The translations under genes and the position numbers were made by a program. Below are positions 11,855 through 24,009 of a stretch of 64,000 nucleotides of DNA, one piece after another; the stretch's first letter is position 1, and each line of letters starts with the position of its first letter. A model generated the notes under the pieces. It was not told where the DNA came from, ran no database searches, and was given only the letters and a program-made list of their open reading frames with translations. Source of the stretch: Przewalskia tangutica (Eukaryota; Streptophyta; Magnoliopsida; Solanales; Solanaceae); NCBI GenBank assembly GCA_029844215.1, contig CM056727.1, positions 24,093,450 to 24,157,449 on the forward strand, in the 5' to 3' direction.

Positions 11855-13002
11855 ACAACCCGAAGGGTTTATTGTGAAAGGTCAAGAGAAGAAAGTTTGT
11901 AAGTTGGTTAAGTCGTTATATGGACTTAAACAAGCACCAAAGAAATGACATGAGAAGTTTGATAATACATTATTATCAAATGGTTTTCAAATAAACGAAT
12001 GTGACAAATGTGTCTACATTAAGGAATGTAAGAATTCATGTGTCATTATATGCCTATATGTGGATGATATGCTAATTATGGGAATGGATAAAGATGTCAT
12101 TAACCAAACTAAGAAGATGTTGCATGCCGCTTTCAATATGAAAGATATGGGAATAACGGATGTCATTCTTGGTATTATAATCCAAAGGAATTCTGAGGGT
12201 TATATACTAACTCAATCCACTATGTTGAGAAGGTCCTTAGAAAATTTGGACACTATGATGATAGATCGGTTGTTACGCCATTTGATCCCGCTAGTCACGT
12301 TAAGAAGAATGAAGGTGATAGTGTGTCTCAATTGGAGTATACACAAGTTCTTGGTAGCTTGATGTACATAATGAATTGTACGAGATCGGATTTAGCATAT
12401 ACAGTAAGTCGACTTAGTCGATACTCACACAATCCTGGAAATGATCATTGGGTAGAGCTAATAAGGGAACTATATCTAAAGCATCAATGAACTATGAGTT
12501 GCATTATACAAAATATCCTCCAGTGTTAGAAGGATATTGTGATGCTAATTGGATTTCCAACCACTCAGAAAGTAAGTCGACAAGTGGGTATGTATTTACA
12601 CTTGGTGGAGCATCGGTATCCTGGAAATCATCAAAGCAAACGGTAAATACGAGATCAACTATGGAAGCAGAGTTTGTAGCCTTGGATAAAGCTGTCGAAG
12701 AGGCAGAATGGCTAAGAAACTTCCTAGAAGGTATTTCGTTGTGGACAAAGACAGTGAACGCCATTTGCATACATTGTGATAGTATGACTGCCCTGACGAG
12801 GGCAAAGAATCAAATATATAATGGTAAATCAAGAAACATAAGACGACGTCATAATACAATACGATGTTTGCTGAAGAATGGAATTGTTTCCATTAATTAT
12901 GTTAAGTCAAAGGACAATATAGCGGATCTTTTGACAAAAGGCCTTACAAGAGAGCAAGTCGTATTTACATCGAGGGGAATGGGCTTAAAGCCAATACAAT
13001 GA
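11855..13002 (+). pseudogene. Copia pol 3' half (RT and RNase H), truncated
   Basis: The frame opens in the middle of a copia RT (QPEGFIVKGQEKKVCKLVKS, then SLYGLKQAPK), has an in-frame stop right after KQAPK, and continues through the catalytic CLYVDDMLI block at about 12053. After a frameshift comes RNase H (GYCDANWISN, SGYVFTLGGASVSWKSSKQT, DNIADLLTKGL) ending at 13002. The gag, protease, integrase and RT start are missing; the LTR-like fragment on the left cuts them off. It resembles copia A and B in this window. Confidence 0.85.
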
Positions 13003-13565
13003 GTTGTGAACTGGTGGAAATCTCACCTATCATAATTGGAGATCCAATGGTTTAGGTTCAATAGGCAAACTAGCTGGGGAAGACTCAAGGAGCATAAAAC
13101 ACACATATGCTCATTCCTATGGTGTACTAGTGTGTTAATCCGTTGACGCTAAAGGGCTGAACTTTTGTTCTTAATAATATTAATAGTCATTATGGTGGGG
13201 TAGTATGGACTATTCTTGATTAATACTATCTATGTGAGATTGATGTGGGGTCACATCTGGAAGAACCGAGATGCCTACGTTCTCTAGAAATTCTCATGAA
13301 GAAAGGAGTTGTTCATGACCGAAAAAAGTAAACCATAAGAATTGAAATATGTTGATATGATATGTGTGATACCTGTTGTCTCGATATACTACAAAATGTG
13401 AATAGTTCAAGGCACTTCGTCCACTATTTCACAAGTAGACCCGATAGGTATTCACTACGAAAGGTTCAAGTCCAAAAGACATCTTTTCCGATGCATGTCA
13501 TATCTCGTTTGACAGAAATAATGATAAGTTCCTTTTATCTTATTTTCTATCCACATGTGGGGTAT
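13003..13565 (+). other. Copia 3' untranslated segment and polypurine tract
   Basis: This is non-coding sequence between the RNase H stop and the 3' LTR. It includes GGTATTCACTACGAAAGGTTC-like text that has counterparts at the same place in copia A and B. It ends in CACATGTGGGGTAT just before the LTR, a short purine-rich primer site. Confidence 0.55.
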
Positions 13566-14309
13566 TGTTGGATGTGTGAATAGAAAATGTGGGATATTAT
13601 TGGAACTTGTGTGGATTGAAGAAGAAAACAAATGATTAAAATCCATTTTTGGAATTTAGGACGAAGGGTCGCGGTTCCTGATGGAAGGGCCGCGGTGCCT
13701 GATTTTCAGTAAGTCACTGAAATTTTTCATCGAATTAGCACCTAGGTGCCTTGTGGAGGCGCCGCGGTGCCTGGCTGACAGTAAGTCACTGGAAAGAAAA
13801 GTTGCATCTCTTCACATAGAGTCATAACATTTGGACTAATGGCTGCATCTGGTCGATTATGGTGCTATATAAAGCATGTAGATCACTTGTTTAAGAGATA
13901 CAATACAATTAACAACATCTAATCTTCTGATTTAAGAATCAAATCATTTGATGATCATTGTTGCTTCTTCTTCCTCTTCAAAAAATTTCTGAAGAACACA
14001 TAAAGTAGATTCTACAGGAGTGAAGTTCTTGTGCTAGAACTATCACTCAGATAGTTGTATCCTCAAGGCAGACGTCTATTAAACTGCAGCACAAGCGGGG
14101 GCGAATTTTTGTCTTAGGATACTTCGTCGAGCATACCTCTATCTACAAACAAGTTAGTATGTGTTTACACTTTTGCTGAACATTATTGTTGTCAATTTCA
14201 ATTTGCTTGGGTTATTTGTATATTATTGTGATTTATACATTGAGGTCTAGATTGACACTAATCATAAGATGAGTATTTTATCTAAATACATGCTTTCAAG
14301 AGATTAACA
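13566..14309 (+). repeat. 3' LTR of truncated copia element (probable)
   Basis: It starts TGTTGGATGTGTGAATAG directly after the purine tract and contains a TATA-like TATATAAA near 13866. It probably ends at GATTAACA (14309). The right end is uncertain because the 5' LTR is absent. The U3 carries repeated GC-rich blocks (GGGTCGCGGTTCCTG, GGGCCGCGGTGCCTG, GGCGCCGCGGTGCCTGG) and a repeated CAGTAAGTCACTG. Confidence 0.6.
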
Positions 14310-14616
14310 TGCCAACTCGGTCGAGTAAATTAATTATTGCTATATGACGTGAATACCAGGAAATTAACAGACTGGCAATTTCCATGGTCTAACTTGGATG
14401 AATTAAAATAATTGAAGAGAACAAATCCAGTTAATTAGAAGGGGAAAATATCAAAATCGATACAAGAAACTAAGAAAGAAAATGAAATCAGAGAGATAGA
14501 GGAAGAGAGAGTTAGTAAAGAATAATGTGATGAAAATAATTGTTAAAACATCGTTGACTTATTATTAGGTTTATCCACCAAGGATATAATTGGCAAAGAA
14601 GATTTTGGTGGCTGCA

Positions 14617-14625
14617 TATAAATAG
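14617..14625 (+). promoter_or_regulatory. TATA box of the CHX gene (probable)
   Basis: TATAAATAG lies about 370 bp upstream of the start codon, before a leader that contains a well-formed intron. Transcription would start about 30 bp downstream. No cis-elements that would reveal regulation were recognised in 14310-14616. Confidence 0.55.
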
Positions 14626-14817
14626 AGTTGAAGACCCTCCACTCTTTTAATTGCAAAAGGCAAGTTTTATTGGTTCGTCACTTCGGAATACTAAGGTTTT
14701 TTTCTTTTCTTTCTCCTGCACTTCTTCCTCTACCAATATATCTGCTAAGATATCAGATAAATGTTGTGGTTATCAGCTTCATATCAACCATCTTAACTAT
14801 TTTCAAAATTTTAACAG

Positions 14818-14913
14818 GTAACCTGTCTTATTTTTTAGATCGTTGATTTTACTTATTATAAACTATTAAATGTATTTATTTATAGTAATAACATTATTTC
14901 ACTATTCATGCAG
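14818..14913 (+). other. Intron in the 5' untranslated region of the CHX gene
   Basis: AACAG|GTAACC at 14818 and TTCATGCAG|GCG at 14911-14913 form a consistent donor and acceptor 96 bp apart, between the TATA box and the start codon. The intron is T-rich. It is a prediction from splice signals only. Confidence 0.5.
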
Positions 14914-14986
14914 GCGTTTAAGGAAGATTTAGGGTTTTCTGGATCTGGTTGGCTTCAATTAAGGTTGCCTTTTGTTGGAGCTTAAC

Positions 14987-17900
14987 ATGGCGGTTGGATG
15001 TGAATCACCCATGCATGCTACTTCTAGCGGAGTACTACAAGGGGATAATCCGCTGCATTATGCACTACCTCTGGCGATTGTACAGATATGCTTGGTGCTT
15101 GTACTCACCCGAATCCTCGCCTATCTTCTCCGTCCATTAAGACAACCACGTGTTGTTGCTGAGATTATAGTAAGTTCATTTTATCTTCTGTCTTTCTCAT
15201 AAGAACGATCTTGATTTGAAGTATTTGAATTTTCAATTTGTCGTTATATCTATTGTTAGTTTTAGATACTGAGTTCATAATTAAATATTACTAATTTATA
15301 TATATATTTCATAATTTTTTGAATAAAAATAGAAAGTTTAAGGACTACAAGGTTAGTTTAGCCCGTACTTAATATTATAGCTATGCCTCTGCTTTCTCAT
15401 AGCTTAAGCCAGCATTTTACGTCGATCCTCCATTGCCATATGAGGGGGGGAAACAAGAGAGAAGGAGATATACTGATTATTCTCCTTCTTTTGGCCCAAG
15501 ATAGTGTTATGTTTTCATTAAACAATTCACTTCAATTAGTTTATTTTAATATATTTTAAAAATAATATCTTTCTATATTTGAAATTTTAAATACACGATT
15601 TTGTCCTTAATGACTTATAATCCACTTTTTAACTCCACATTTCCACCAATTATTTGCTGATGCAAATTAGACTATTCTATCTTTTGACGGAGGGTTTCAT
15701 CCTTCAAGTTTCTATATATAAACTTCTTTATTCAAATTAATTAGTTCCACGTTCAAAGGACTAATTTGGCGTAGAATGATTGGTACTACAGTTCATGCAA
15801 CCAATGTTTACTTGTTCAAGTATAAAGGCGTGTTCTTCAATTATTTATTCTTATTTTTGTTTTTAAACTCAATAACTCGTGTAGGTTTTATCATGGCAGG
15901 CAGTTGTACACTAATTAGGAAAATGCTTTTCAGAACATTAAGGCTTTATCTGAGATCATAATATCCATATTAATTTACTGATTATAATATATACATCATT
16001 TGAACTTCACAACATCAACATGGACTTGTGAAGGAGATGCTAATCTTCAGATCCCTCGGATATCATCTAATTAATCTAATGTTGTGGAATGGATAAGTAC
16101 ATCAATTACTCCATTTCAAATTGCGTGAGAACCTTTCTATTTAAGAATGTTACGTTTATTTATGACCTCGGATATTGTCACCCTTCCCTAATACAAAATT
16201 GGTACTCCTACTATCGATTAAATATCTCTAAAGATAAAGTCATTCAATTTATAAAATTACTCAATTAAATCCCTTAACATTTTTGGATTTTGGGAAATAA
16301 TACCCTCTTCACATTTTGAATGGGATAAATAAACTCCCTTAATCTTAAATCAATGGATAGAAATGACATGGAGTATTGCACATATTTTTAAAATGTATTG
16401 ATTGCTATTAATATTAAAAAATTATGATTTAACTAATTTGTTTTCTGTGATTTGGGCATGAGGCACGACACAACTAATCCTTTCTCCTAGACTATATTCA
16501 CAAATCCTTCAGGCAAAACTTCTTCGATATCACAACTTCGTCAATCGCTCCTTGGATACCTCAGTACCCATAAAAAAATTACATTGCTTAGCTAAATTCC
16601 ATGAGCAATCTCTTGAATATCTCCTTTGACCATATGTTCCAAATACTGCGTAGACAGTTGAAATTTGATCTTTCTTGTCTAGCCATTGTATGATATCGGA
16701 ATCGTCCTGAGAATTATCAGTACTATTTTCAGTTTGCCCTATGAGTGGACCAATGCCTAAAATCTCTTATTGGTTATAGAGGACAGGTGCTGTATATAAT
16801 TAACCTCAGTTTCGTTCCAATTGTTGAGCAAAATGATGTTAGAAGACTTTTTAGAGTACACTATAGCAGAACAATATTTCAATAACTGTAGTTATGGATC
16901 TAGTACTCAATGACGGATCCAGGATTTTTACTCAGGGTGTTCGAAAAAAACAACAAAAGTTAAACATAAAAAATAATGTTGTCCCTAAGAATCGAACCTA
17001 GGATGTTGAACACCCTAGACCACTTGAGCTAACTTTTTACATTGGTTCAGGGTGTTCAAAAGTTAATATATATACATAAACAAAGAAAATATACCCTAAA
17101 TATACAGTGTAATTTTTTGAACCCTCACCAACACCTAAATCCCCCCTGCTAGTACCCCCTCGGGGCGCGGTAGTGTTTGCAAATAAAGATGATACAAAAA
17201 AATGATTTAAGATCAAGACATTTTTTTTTATTAATAGCAATGAAGACATTTTAAAAATATATACAATAAGTCAACTTATTTCTAGTCATTGATTTAAGAT
17301 AAGGGAGTTTATCATCCCATTCAAAATGTGTGAAGGGGGTATATTTTTCCAAACCCAAAATATTAAGGGGATAAAGTGGGGGTTTTTAATAACAAATTTG
17401 GTTGAGTGATTTTTTAAGAGAAAAATCCTAAGTTGAGTGACTTTATTAATACAAAACAAAGTTCAATAATTTTGCTAGGTAACCTTCATAGTTGAGTGAC
17501 AGATATTTACTCCTATAATATATCTTTATGAAAGAACTTTTATGTGATCACGATATAATATTAGCTTCATAAAGAAACATTACTCTCTGGTGCTACTAAA
17601 AAGTGGTCTCATCATTTGATTTGATTTTTTTTTTGTTTGGCAGGGAGGAATTCTGCTAGGTCCATCTGCCCTCGGACGCAACCAAAAGTATCTGCACACG
17701 ATATTTCCACCAAGTAGTATCACAGTGTTGGACACATTGGCTAATCTTGGCCTCCTGTTCTTTCTTTTCCTTGTTGGGACTGAGTTAGATCCAAAATCTC
17801 TTCGTCGAACTGGAAAGAAAGCTCTATATATTGCTCTTGCGGGTATCTCTCTCCCTTTCGTATTAGGAATTGGGACATCTTTTGCTCTCCGATCCACAAT

Positions 17901-20389
17901 TGCCAAAGGGGTTAATCAAGCACCTTTTCTAGTCTTCATGGGAGTTGCCCTTTCAATCACCGCATTCCCCGTCTTGGCTCGTATTTTAGCTGAACTCAAG
18001 CTTTTGACAACCGATGTTGGCCGAATGGCCATGTCTGCCGCGGCGGTTAATGACGTGGCTGCATGGATTCTACTAGCTCTTGCTATTGCACTTTCAGGTC
18101 AGGGGCAGATACAACCTTTTTTTATAAGTTCAAATAAATATTAAATTCTGAATCTATACACGACAAAAGAAAACGTCAAAGTTTGACCAATATTAATTTC
18201 ACAATTTTTTGATAGTGCATAGTTTTTGTAAATATAAATGTTTAAATTTTAAATTCGCTTGTGTTGCAGGCTCTAGCTCTCCTATTGTTTCTTTGTGGGT
18301 CCTCTTGTGTGGGACGGGTTTTGTCCTTCTTTGCATATTAATTGCACCTATTATATTCAATTGGATGGCAAAACAATGTTCGGAGGGAGAGCCAGTCAAT
18401 GAGTTATATGTGTGCGCTACATTGGCAATTGTTTTGGCGGCGGGATTTGTCACTGATGCTATTGGAATTCATGCTCTATTTGGAGCTTTTGTGGTTGGGG
18501 TACTTGTACCTAAAGAAGGGCCATTTGCAGGTGCTTTAGTGGAAAAAGTGGAGGATTTGGTCTCGGGCTTATTCCTTCCACTATACTTTGTGTCTAGTGG
18601 ATTAAAAACAAATGTAGCCACAATTCATGGAGCTCAATCTTGGGGTCTTCTTGTTCTAGTCATAGCTACTTCATGTTTTGGCAAGATTGCTGGTACTGTT
18701 GTAGTCTCTCTCTTGAGCAAGATGTCTGTTCAGGAATCCTTAGCTCTTGGTTTCTTGATGAACACTAAAGGTTTAGTGGAACTCATTGTCCTTAACATTG
18801 GCAAAGATAAAGGGGTAAGGCGCTTTATTTTAATTATTTCACGTGTTTTATTTTATTTGACATTTTTTACGTTTTAGTTTATTTCAGAAATAACAATATT
18901 TTATATTCGAAAACTCTTTAACGTTAAACTTTTTTATTGTAACCTTAATGACATACTTTTATAGCCATAAAAATGTCATGATATATTTAAGACTATAGAT
19001 TCTAAGGATAATTTTATCATATGCACGTAGAAGTCATTCGTTTTTTCTTAAACATAGTGCTTAATCAAATAAACACTATCATATAAAATGAGATAGGGTG
19101 AGTAGACTTCTGTTAAATTTGGATCTTTTTGTTGCATTGCAAGTAAACAATGTTTTGTTGGGTTGATTTTTTAGGTATTGAATGATCAAGTATTTGCTAT
19201 CATGGTGTTGATGGCACTCTTCACAACATTCATGACAACACCATTAGTCATAGCCATCTACAAGCCAGCCAAAATGGCAGTAACAGAGTACAAACACAGG
19301 ACAATAATGCGGAAAGACGCAAGCAAGAAACTCCGAATCTTGACATGTTTCCACGGTACAAGAAACATTCCCACTCTGATAAATCTCATCGAAGCCTCTC
19401 GAGGAACGGAGATTAAAGAAGGGCTTCGCGTCTACGCGATGCACCTCTTGGAACTTACTGAAAGACCCTCAGCAATTCTAATGGTCCACAAGGCTAGAAA
19501 AAACGGGCTCCCCCTTTTGAATAAAGGACAGGTAGGGGAATCAAACCAAGTCATTGTCGCTTTCGAGACATTCGGACAACTTAGTAATGTGTCGATACGA
19601 CCAACCACTGCGATTTCCGCTATGTCGAGCATGCATGAGGACATAATTGCTAGCGCGGAGAGAAAAAGAGTTTCGATGATAATCCTACCCTTCCACAAGC
19701 ATCAAAGACTCGACGGACATTTTGAAACAACGCGAGCCGCTTTTAGAAACGTGAATCGAAGAGTCCTTCAGCACGCACCGTGTTCCGTTAGCATATTAGT
19801 TGACCGAGGGCTCGGTGGTGCGTCTCATGTATCTGCTAGCGAAGTTGATTATACGGTACTCGTCTTATTCTTCGGGGGCCACGATGACCGCGAAGCGCTC
19901 GCTTATGGCATGCGCATAGCAGAACACCCTGGCATTACTTTAAATGTGGTCCGTTTTGTAATTGACCAGGAGGTTGTTGGAGCGAGTGTCCACGTGGATA
20001 TCGTCGAGAACGTGGGCCCCGAACCGGAGTTGGAAGAGGATGAAAATTTTCTTGCGGACCTGAAGCAGAAATCAACGGGTGATGGATCTGTTAATTTCGA
20101 GGAGAGGATTGTGAAGGATGTTACGGAAACAATAAAAGTCATCAGCGTGTATAAAAAATGTAATTTGTTTATAGTTGGGAGAATGTCCGAGGGACAATTG
20201 GTTTCGGCATTTGATACAAATAGTGATTGTCCCGAATTGGGGCCATTGGGAAATTTGTTAACTTCACCTGAAATTTCAACTACGGCATCGGTGTTAGTGG
20301 TGCAGAAATATCGAAGCGAGTTATCTCAAGAGTCACTAAGCTCTTTGAAGATGGGAGATTCAGCAAGAGCAGATGAAACTCGAGTTTAA
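14987..20389 (+). CDS. CHX18: Cation/H+ antiporter, CHX17/18 type
   Basis: Spliced gene with coding exons 14987-15169, 17644-18097, 18270-18814 and 19175-20389. All introns are GT-AG and the joined frame is open (2397 nt, 798 residues). The first in-frame ATG (MAVGCESPMHATSSG) opens exon 1. The N-terminal half is a hydrophobic CPA2 exchanger domain of about 12 membrane segments. Diagnostic text includes NLGLLFFLFLVGTELD, ALSITAFPVLARILAELKLL, the core VNDVAAW near residues 196-198 (the Asp is expected in proton-coupled transport) and FGAFVVGVLVPKEGPFAGAL. The last exon encodes the long hydrophilic regulatory tail (RILTCFHG, ILPFHKHQ, HAPCSVSILVDRG, ECPELGPLGNLL-like text). Length and layout fit the family. 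Known members move K+ or other monovalent cations against protons in endosomal or plasma membranes; this protein's substrate is inferred. CHX17, CHX18 and CHX19 cannot be told apart here. Confidence 0.93.
15170..17643 (+). other. CHX intron 1 (2474 bp) with inserted repeats
   Basis: The donor ATTATA|GTAAGT and acceptor TTTGGCAG|GGAGG bound the intron, which falls in phase 0 between EII and GGILLGPS. It holds an inverted-repeat element (about 16190-17520). Inside that is an old interspersed repeat (about 16912-17060) with GACGGATCCAGGATTTTTAC-like text, a type seen in nightshade genomes. No coding sequence was seen. Confidence 0.75.
16190..17520. mobile_element. Inverted-repeat DNA element in CHX intron 1
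   Basis: The arm at about 16190-16370 is the imperfect reverse complement of about 17280-17520. Shared text includes CACATTTTGAATGGGAT, AAACTCCCTTA.TCTTAAATCAATG and AAAGTCA.TCAA. The arms are 170-240 bp long and the interior codes for nothing recognised. Long terminal inverted repeats without a transposase suggest a non-autonomous Mutator-like or foldback element. Exact ends and target duplication were not established. Confidence 0.6.
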
Positions 20390-22507
20390 TTTCTTGCAGA
20401 GTGGTAATTAACTAAGGTATTACCAAATAACAGAAGGTTAATTATGTACATATGTTACTTCCTCTCGATTGTTTTTCCTGTTGTAACGCAATGGTGGAAA
20501 TTCTCGAATTTGTATTTGAAAAAGTTACAACCGTATATATCCAGTAATTAAAGTTCTTGATTTAAAAAAGATTGATTTTGAGTATATGCATGATGCTCCT
20601 GATCACGATTAACGCCTATTTCGTTTTGGCTGATAAAGTTTACTGTAATTCTTTTCCCTTCATTGCACAATGAAAGAAATAATACCTTGATTATTATCAT
20701 TAATGAAAGGGCAATTCACAATAGGAAAATCATTTTTCTATTCTACTCCTAAAACCCTATTCTATTTGAAGACTAACTATACAATTATGGTAAGTGTACA
20801 AGACTAATTAAGGTACAAGACTAATACACAATATATACCAAATATACACCACTAATCCGAGATGGGCCTTCTGGCCGAGAAGGGTCTTCTATCCTTGATG
20901 ATCATTTGTCCAAATATACATAAGTATACATGCGTATATCATGTATATTTAATAATAAATATACATGTGTATATCATGTGTATGTATATTTAACATACAA
21001 GAAAGTCAGTTTCCTTAAAAAGGAAAAACTACTCGAATGAATCTCAATGCAACCAGTTTTTTAATTTATATTAGAAGTCAACTCATGTTCCCCCAGCAAC
21101 GAGTGAGAGTACTATAATTGCTAGCTCTTTTTTTCAAAGCAAGTTGTTATAAACGACTTGTAATCACACGAATTGAAATTAAGGGAAGTGGAAAATCCAC
21201 ATAGACGATGCTAACTAGTTTGTGCTATGGTTGGGTGATGATTGTATGCTTAAATTAGGTCCAGTATTTGCTGCAAGTCTTTATATGTTCGTAGAAAATG
21301 TAACGCTACTGTTAGTGACTCCAAATGATTGGATATTGCAATGAAACAGGTTTGGATAGAGTGAAATGGATAGTAAGAGTTAGTTTATATATTTGACATC
21401 AACTAGTTTGGGATCGATCTTTAATTGTTGTTTTGCAGTCATTTACGTGTAGAAGAGTAAATGAATGGATTGAATTTTATGTAAAACAAATGACTTTTCT
21501 TAGTTCAAATTTTACAATTTTGTTAATACGAAATATTTCAGTAATCGAGACAAATCTGTTTAGTCTGCTAAATTTGTAGTTGATCAAATTTCATTTTCAA
21601 AAATTTAATACACAAAATTGTTACTATATATTAAATGAATCGCGTCATATAATTCATATGGCGAAAGCAAGAAATCTTAATGCTTTAAGTTGACGAGACA
21701 GGCAACTCCTTTTTCTCTTTTCTTATTATAGTAGCTTTAAGTTGACTTTAATTAGAAAGAAATAGTTATTTGGGACTTGTGAGTCAGTGAGTGGCTAGCA
21801 AGTAACCCGTGATAATTTAACCTTATTGCTAGGGTGATCCGATCTGCGATCCGGTTGATCCGATTCGCTTTTTTGAGTTTCGGATTGGATACGGATCATA
21901 ATTTTCTTAATTTCGGATATCGGAAATATTCGATTTTTTTATTTTCTTCTAATTTTGATTTCTAATTTTTAAAAAGAATGACCTTTTGTTAAAATAAGAA
22001 ATAACTTAAATTATAATTTCTATTTTATCTTAATAATTTCTATTTGATCTTAAATTGAAATTCTAAGAAACAATTAAAAAGACAATTAATATATAGTGAG
22101 GCAGAAACATATATATTTTGTACTAACGGTTCTATTTGATTTTGTCCAGTTTAATCAGTTTACCAATTCTGGTGGATGAAGTTATATACAGTTTTGATAT
22201 TCTCCTTCACAAGAGCGAGAACAATATATTTTCTTTAGAGTTACACTTGTGTTGGGTCTTAACCAAACTTCCCTTTTATGTTCTCACAGTCAGAAATGTT
22301 TCATTTCCCGCCACTCCTTTCTCTAACATCATTTATGTTTTCACTTTTATCTGAACCGGATGTGAAGTTGAGAATATTTTAGGTGTTGTAAATGATTTAG
22401 GATGTGGTGTATAACATATAGGTAAACATCTGTCTTTATGGACTGACCTTAAGACCCGACGCAAGCATGAACTGTTTGGTTGAAGGTGAAAATTCCAAGG
22501 ATATAAG
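20390..22507. other. Intergenic, AT-rich; no gene seen
   Basis: This follows the CHX stop and contains its 3' untranslated region and then AT-rich spacer. Near 20830-21000 there are short repeats of TATACATG..TATATCATGTATA type. At 21830-21950 there is text (GATCCGATCTGCGATCCGG, TTTCGGATATCGGAAAT) resembling the palindromic element at 22508-22622. No coding sequence was recognised. Confidence 0.6.
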
Positions 22508-22622
22508 TAAGGGTGTTCATTTCGGATATTCGGTTATTCGATCCGAAATTTTTGGATCGAATTCGGATCATAATTTTATCGATTCAAAATTTCGGATCGG
22601 ATATCCGAAATGAACACCCCTA
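22508..22622. mobile_element. Foldback element, ~115 bp palindrome
   Basis: The left side AGGGTGTTCATTTCGGATAT pairs with the right side ATATCCGAAATGAACACCCC, and the match continues inward with some mismatches (GATCCGAAATTTTTGGATCG against its partner). The whole unit folds on itself. Very short palindromic MITE-like elements of this style are common in plant spacers. Confidence 0.7.
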
Positions 22623-23050
22623 CTTATTGCATAATTTGAATTCAAAACTTTTTTTTGATAACAATCTCCTCACGTTTTGCTTAGTTTCACTGATCTCCCC
22701 TCACTTTTACGATATTACGGCTACCTCTCCAATTTTAACTTTTTGTAACTACTATTTTATTCTTTTTATTACTAATAAAGTAATAATATATCTGAATTAA
22801 TTTGTCCTCCCTAAAATCATGCTCTTTTAATAATTCTTATTTTGTCACTTCTTTATAGAGTTATTTCATAGGAATATTAAAAAGGAATACCATGGGTTGT
22901 TCACCCGTTCCAATGTTGACCTTTTTTGTCTCTTCATCAGCCATGTTCCAACTTTTCGGAGAGAGTATTTGCCCACTAACTTGTGATGGCTTAAAATATG
23001 ATAAAAATATATAGAAAAACTTTGAAACTAAATTTTATATTTTAAACTAT
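22623..23050. other. Intergenic, no gene seen
   Basis: AT-rich spacer between the palindromic element and the MITE. No coding sequence, RNA gene or repeat was recognised. Confidence 0.6.
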
Positions 23051-23274
23051 ATATTTTTTCCGTTTCAATTTATGTGAACTGATTTGACTCGGCATAAAAT
23101 TTTAAAAAAAGAGAGAAGATTTTTAAGCTTGTTGTGTTAAATGAGTCACATTTATTTTTATGTGATTATAGATCATTACATAAAAATAAATTATTTTTAA
23201 ATATAAAAATTATCATTCTTTTTTCCACCGATTAATAAAGAATTAAATTTACCTAAATTGAAATGGAGGAAATA
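23051..23274. mobile_element. MITE, Stowaway-like (224 bp)
   Basis: The ends TATTTTTTCCGTTTCAATTT and AAATTGAAATGGAGGAAATA are imperfect inverted repeats (about 18 of 21 match), flanked by TA. The interior is AT-rich and non-coding. The end type CTCC.TTTCAATTTA is widespread in plant MITEs of the Tc1/mariner group. Family assignment is inferred from the ends alone. Confidence 0.6.
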
Positions 23275-23280
23275 AATGAC

Positions 23281-23560
23281 TTATTGCAATTTGCAAGCAA
23301 AGCCAACAACACGGGTGAGATAAAGTTGCATTCTGGGCAGGCCGCAATAAGTCGTCGAGGATTGGAGAGGAGAGGTGGAAGAAAGGGCTCGGGGGGTCTG
23401 AAAGAGTTCACGATCTGATCTATGGGGTGTTAATCCGTTTTTGGACTCACGGAACCAGCTTTTAAATTGAGGGAAAAACGATTCACGGAATGTGATCTGG
23501 GACACGATGGGGGTTTGCGTGTCTCGGAAGTGTGTCTTAGCTAAGTGAATCCTCTTCATT
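23281..23560 (-). other. GC-richer island with a 92-residue ORF, unrecognised
   Basis: Directly beside the MITE lies about 280 bp of higher GC than the surroundings. On the minus strand it holds one ORF starting MKRIHLAKTHFRDTQ at 23559. I do not recognise the protein. It could be a captured exon or gene fragment, an old repeat or chance. Confidence 0.25.
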
Positions 23561-24009
23561 TAGCTTTTTTCAACACCAAATTTGAATAAAAATAACAAAT
23601 TCCCGTTTAAAGAGGAGTTGGACCTGTCAGTGATCAGACGGTCGACTAGGCATTGACAAATTCAATATTTGATCAATAAGTGCTTACTTTAAAATAATTT
23701 CTATTATTAGGTCAAAGTCATTAACACGTGGCCGACAATGTGCTCTATCAATTGCTAACATCTTCAACCGACTAATCGTCACTTCAAAATAGACATCGTT
23801 AGAGGAAAATTATGTGACTATATAAATTTTACAGCCAAAAACAAATCCCTTGAAACTATTTTCTTTTCATACCCTTATTGTCCGGACTACTTTGAAATAG
23901 GTGCCTAAAGAATTATTAATAATAGAAAAAGAGAGAACACTCAACTGCATTACTGATGTTGTAGTTTAAGTGTCGTTTGGTTGGGCTTATAGGAATCTGA
24001 TAAGTACTT

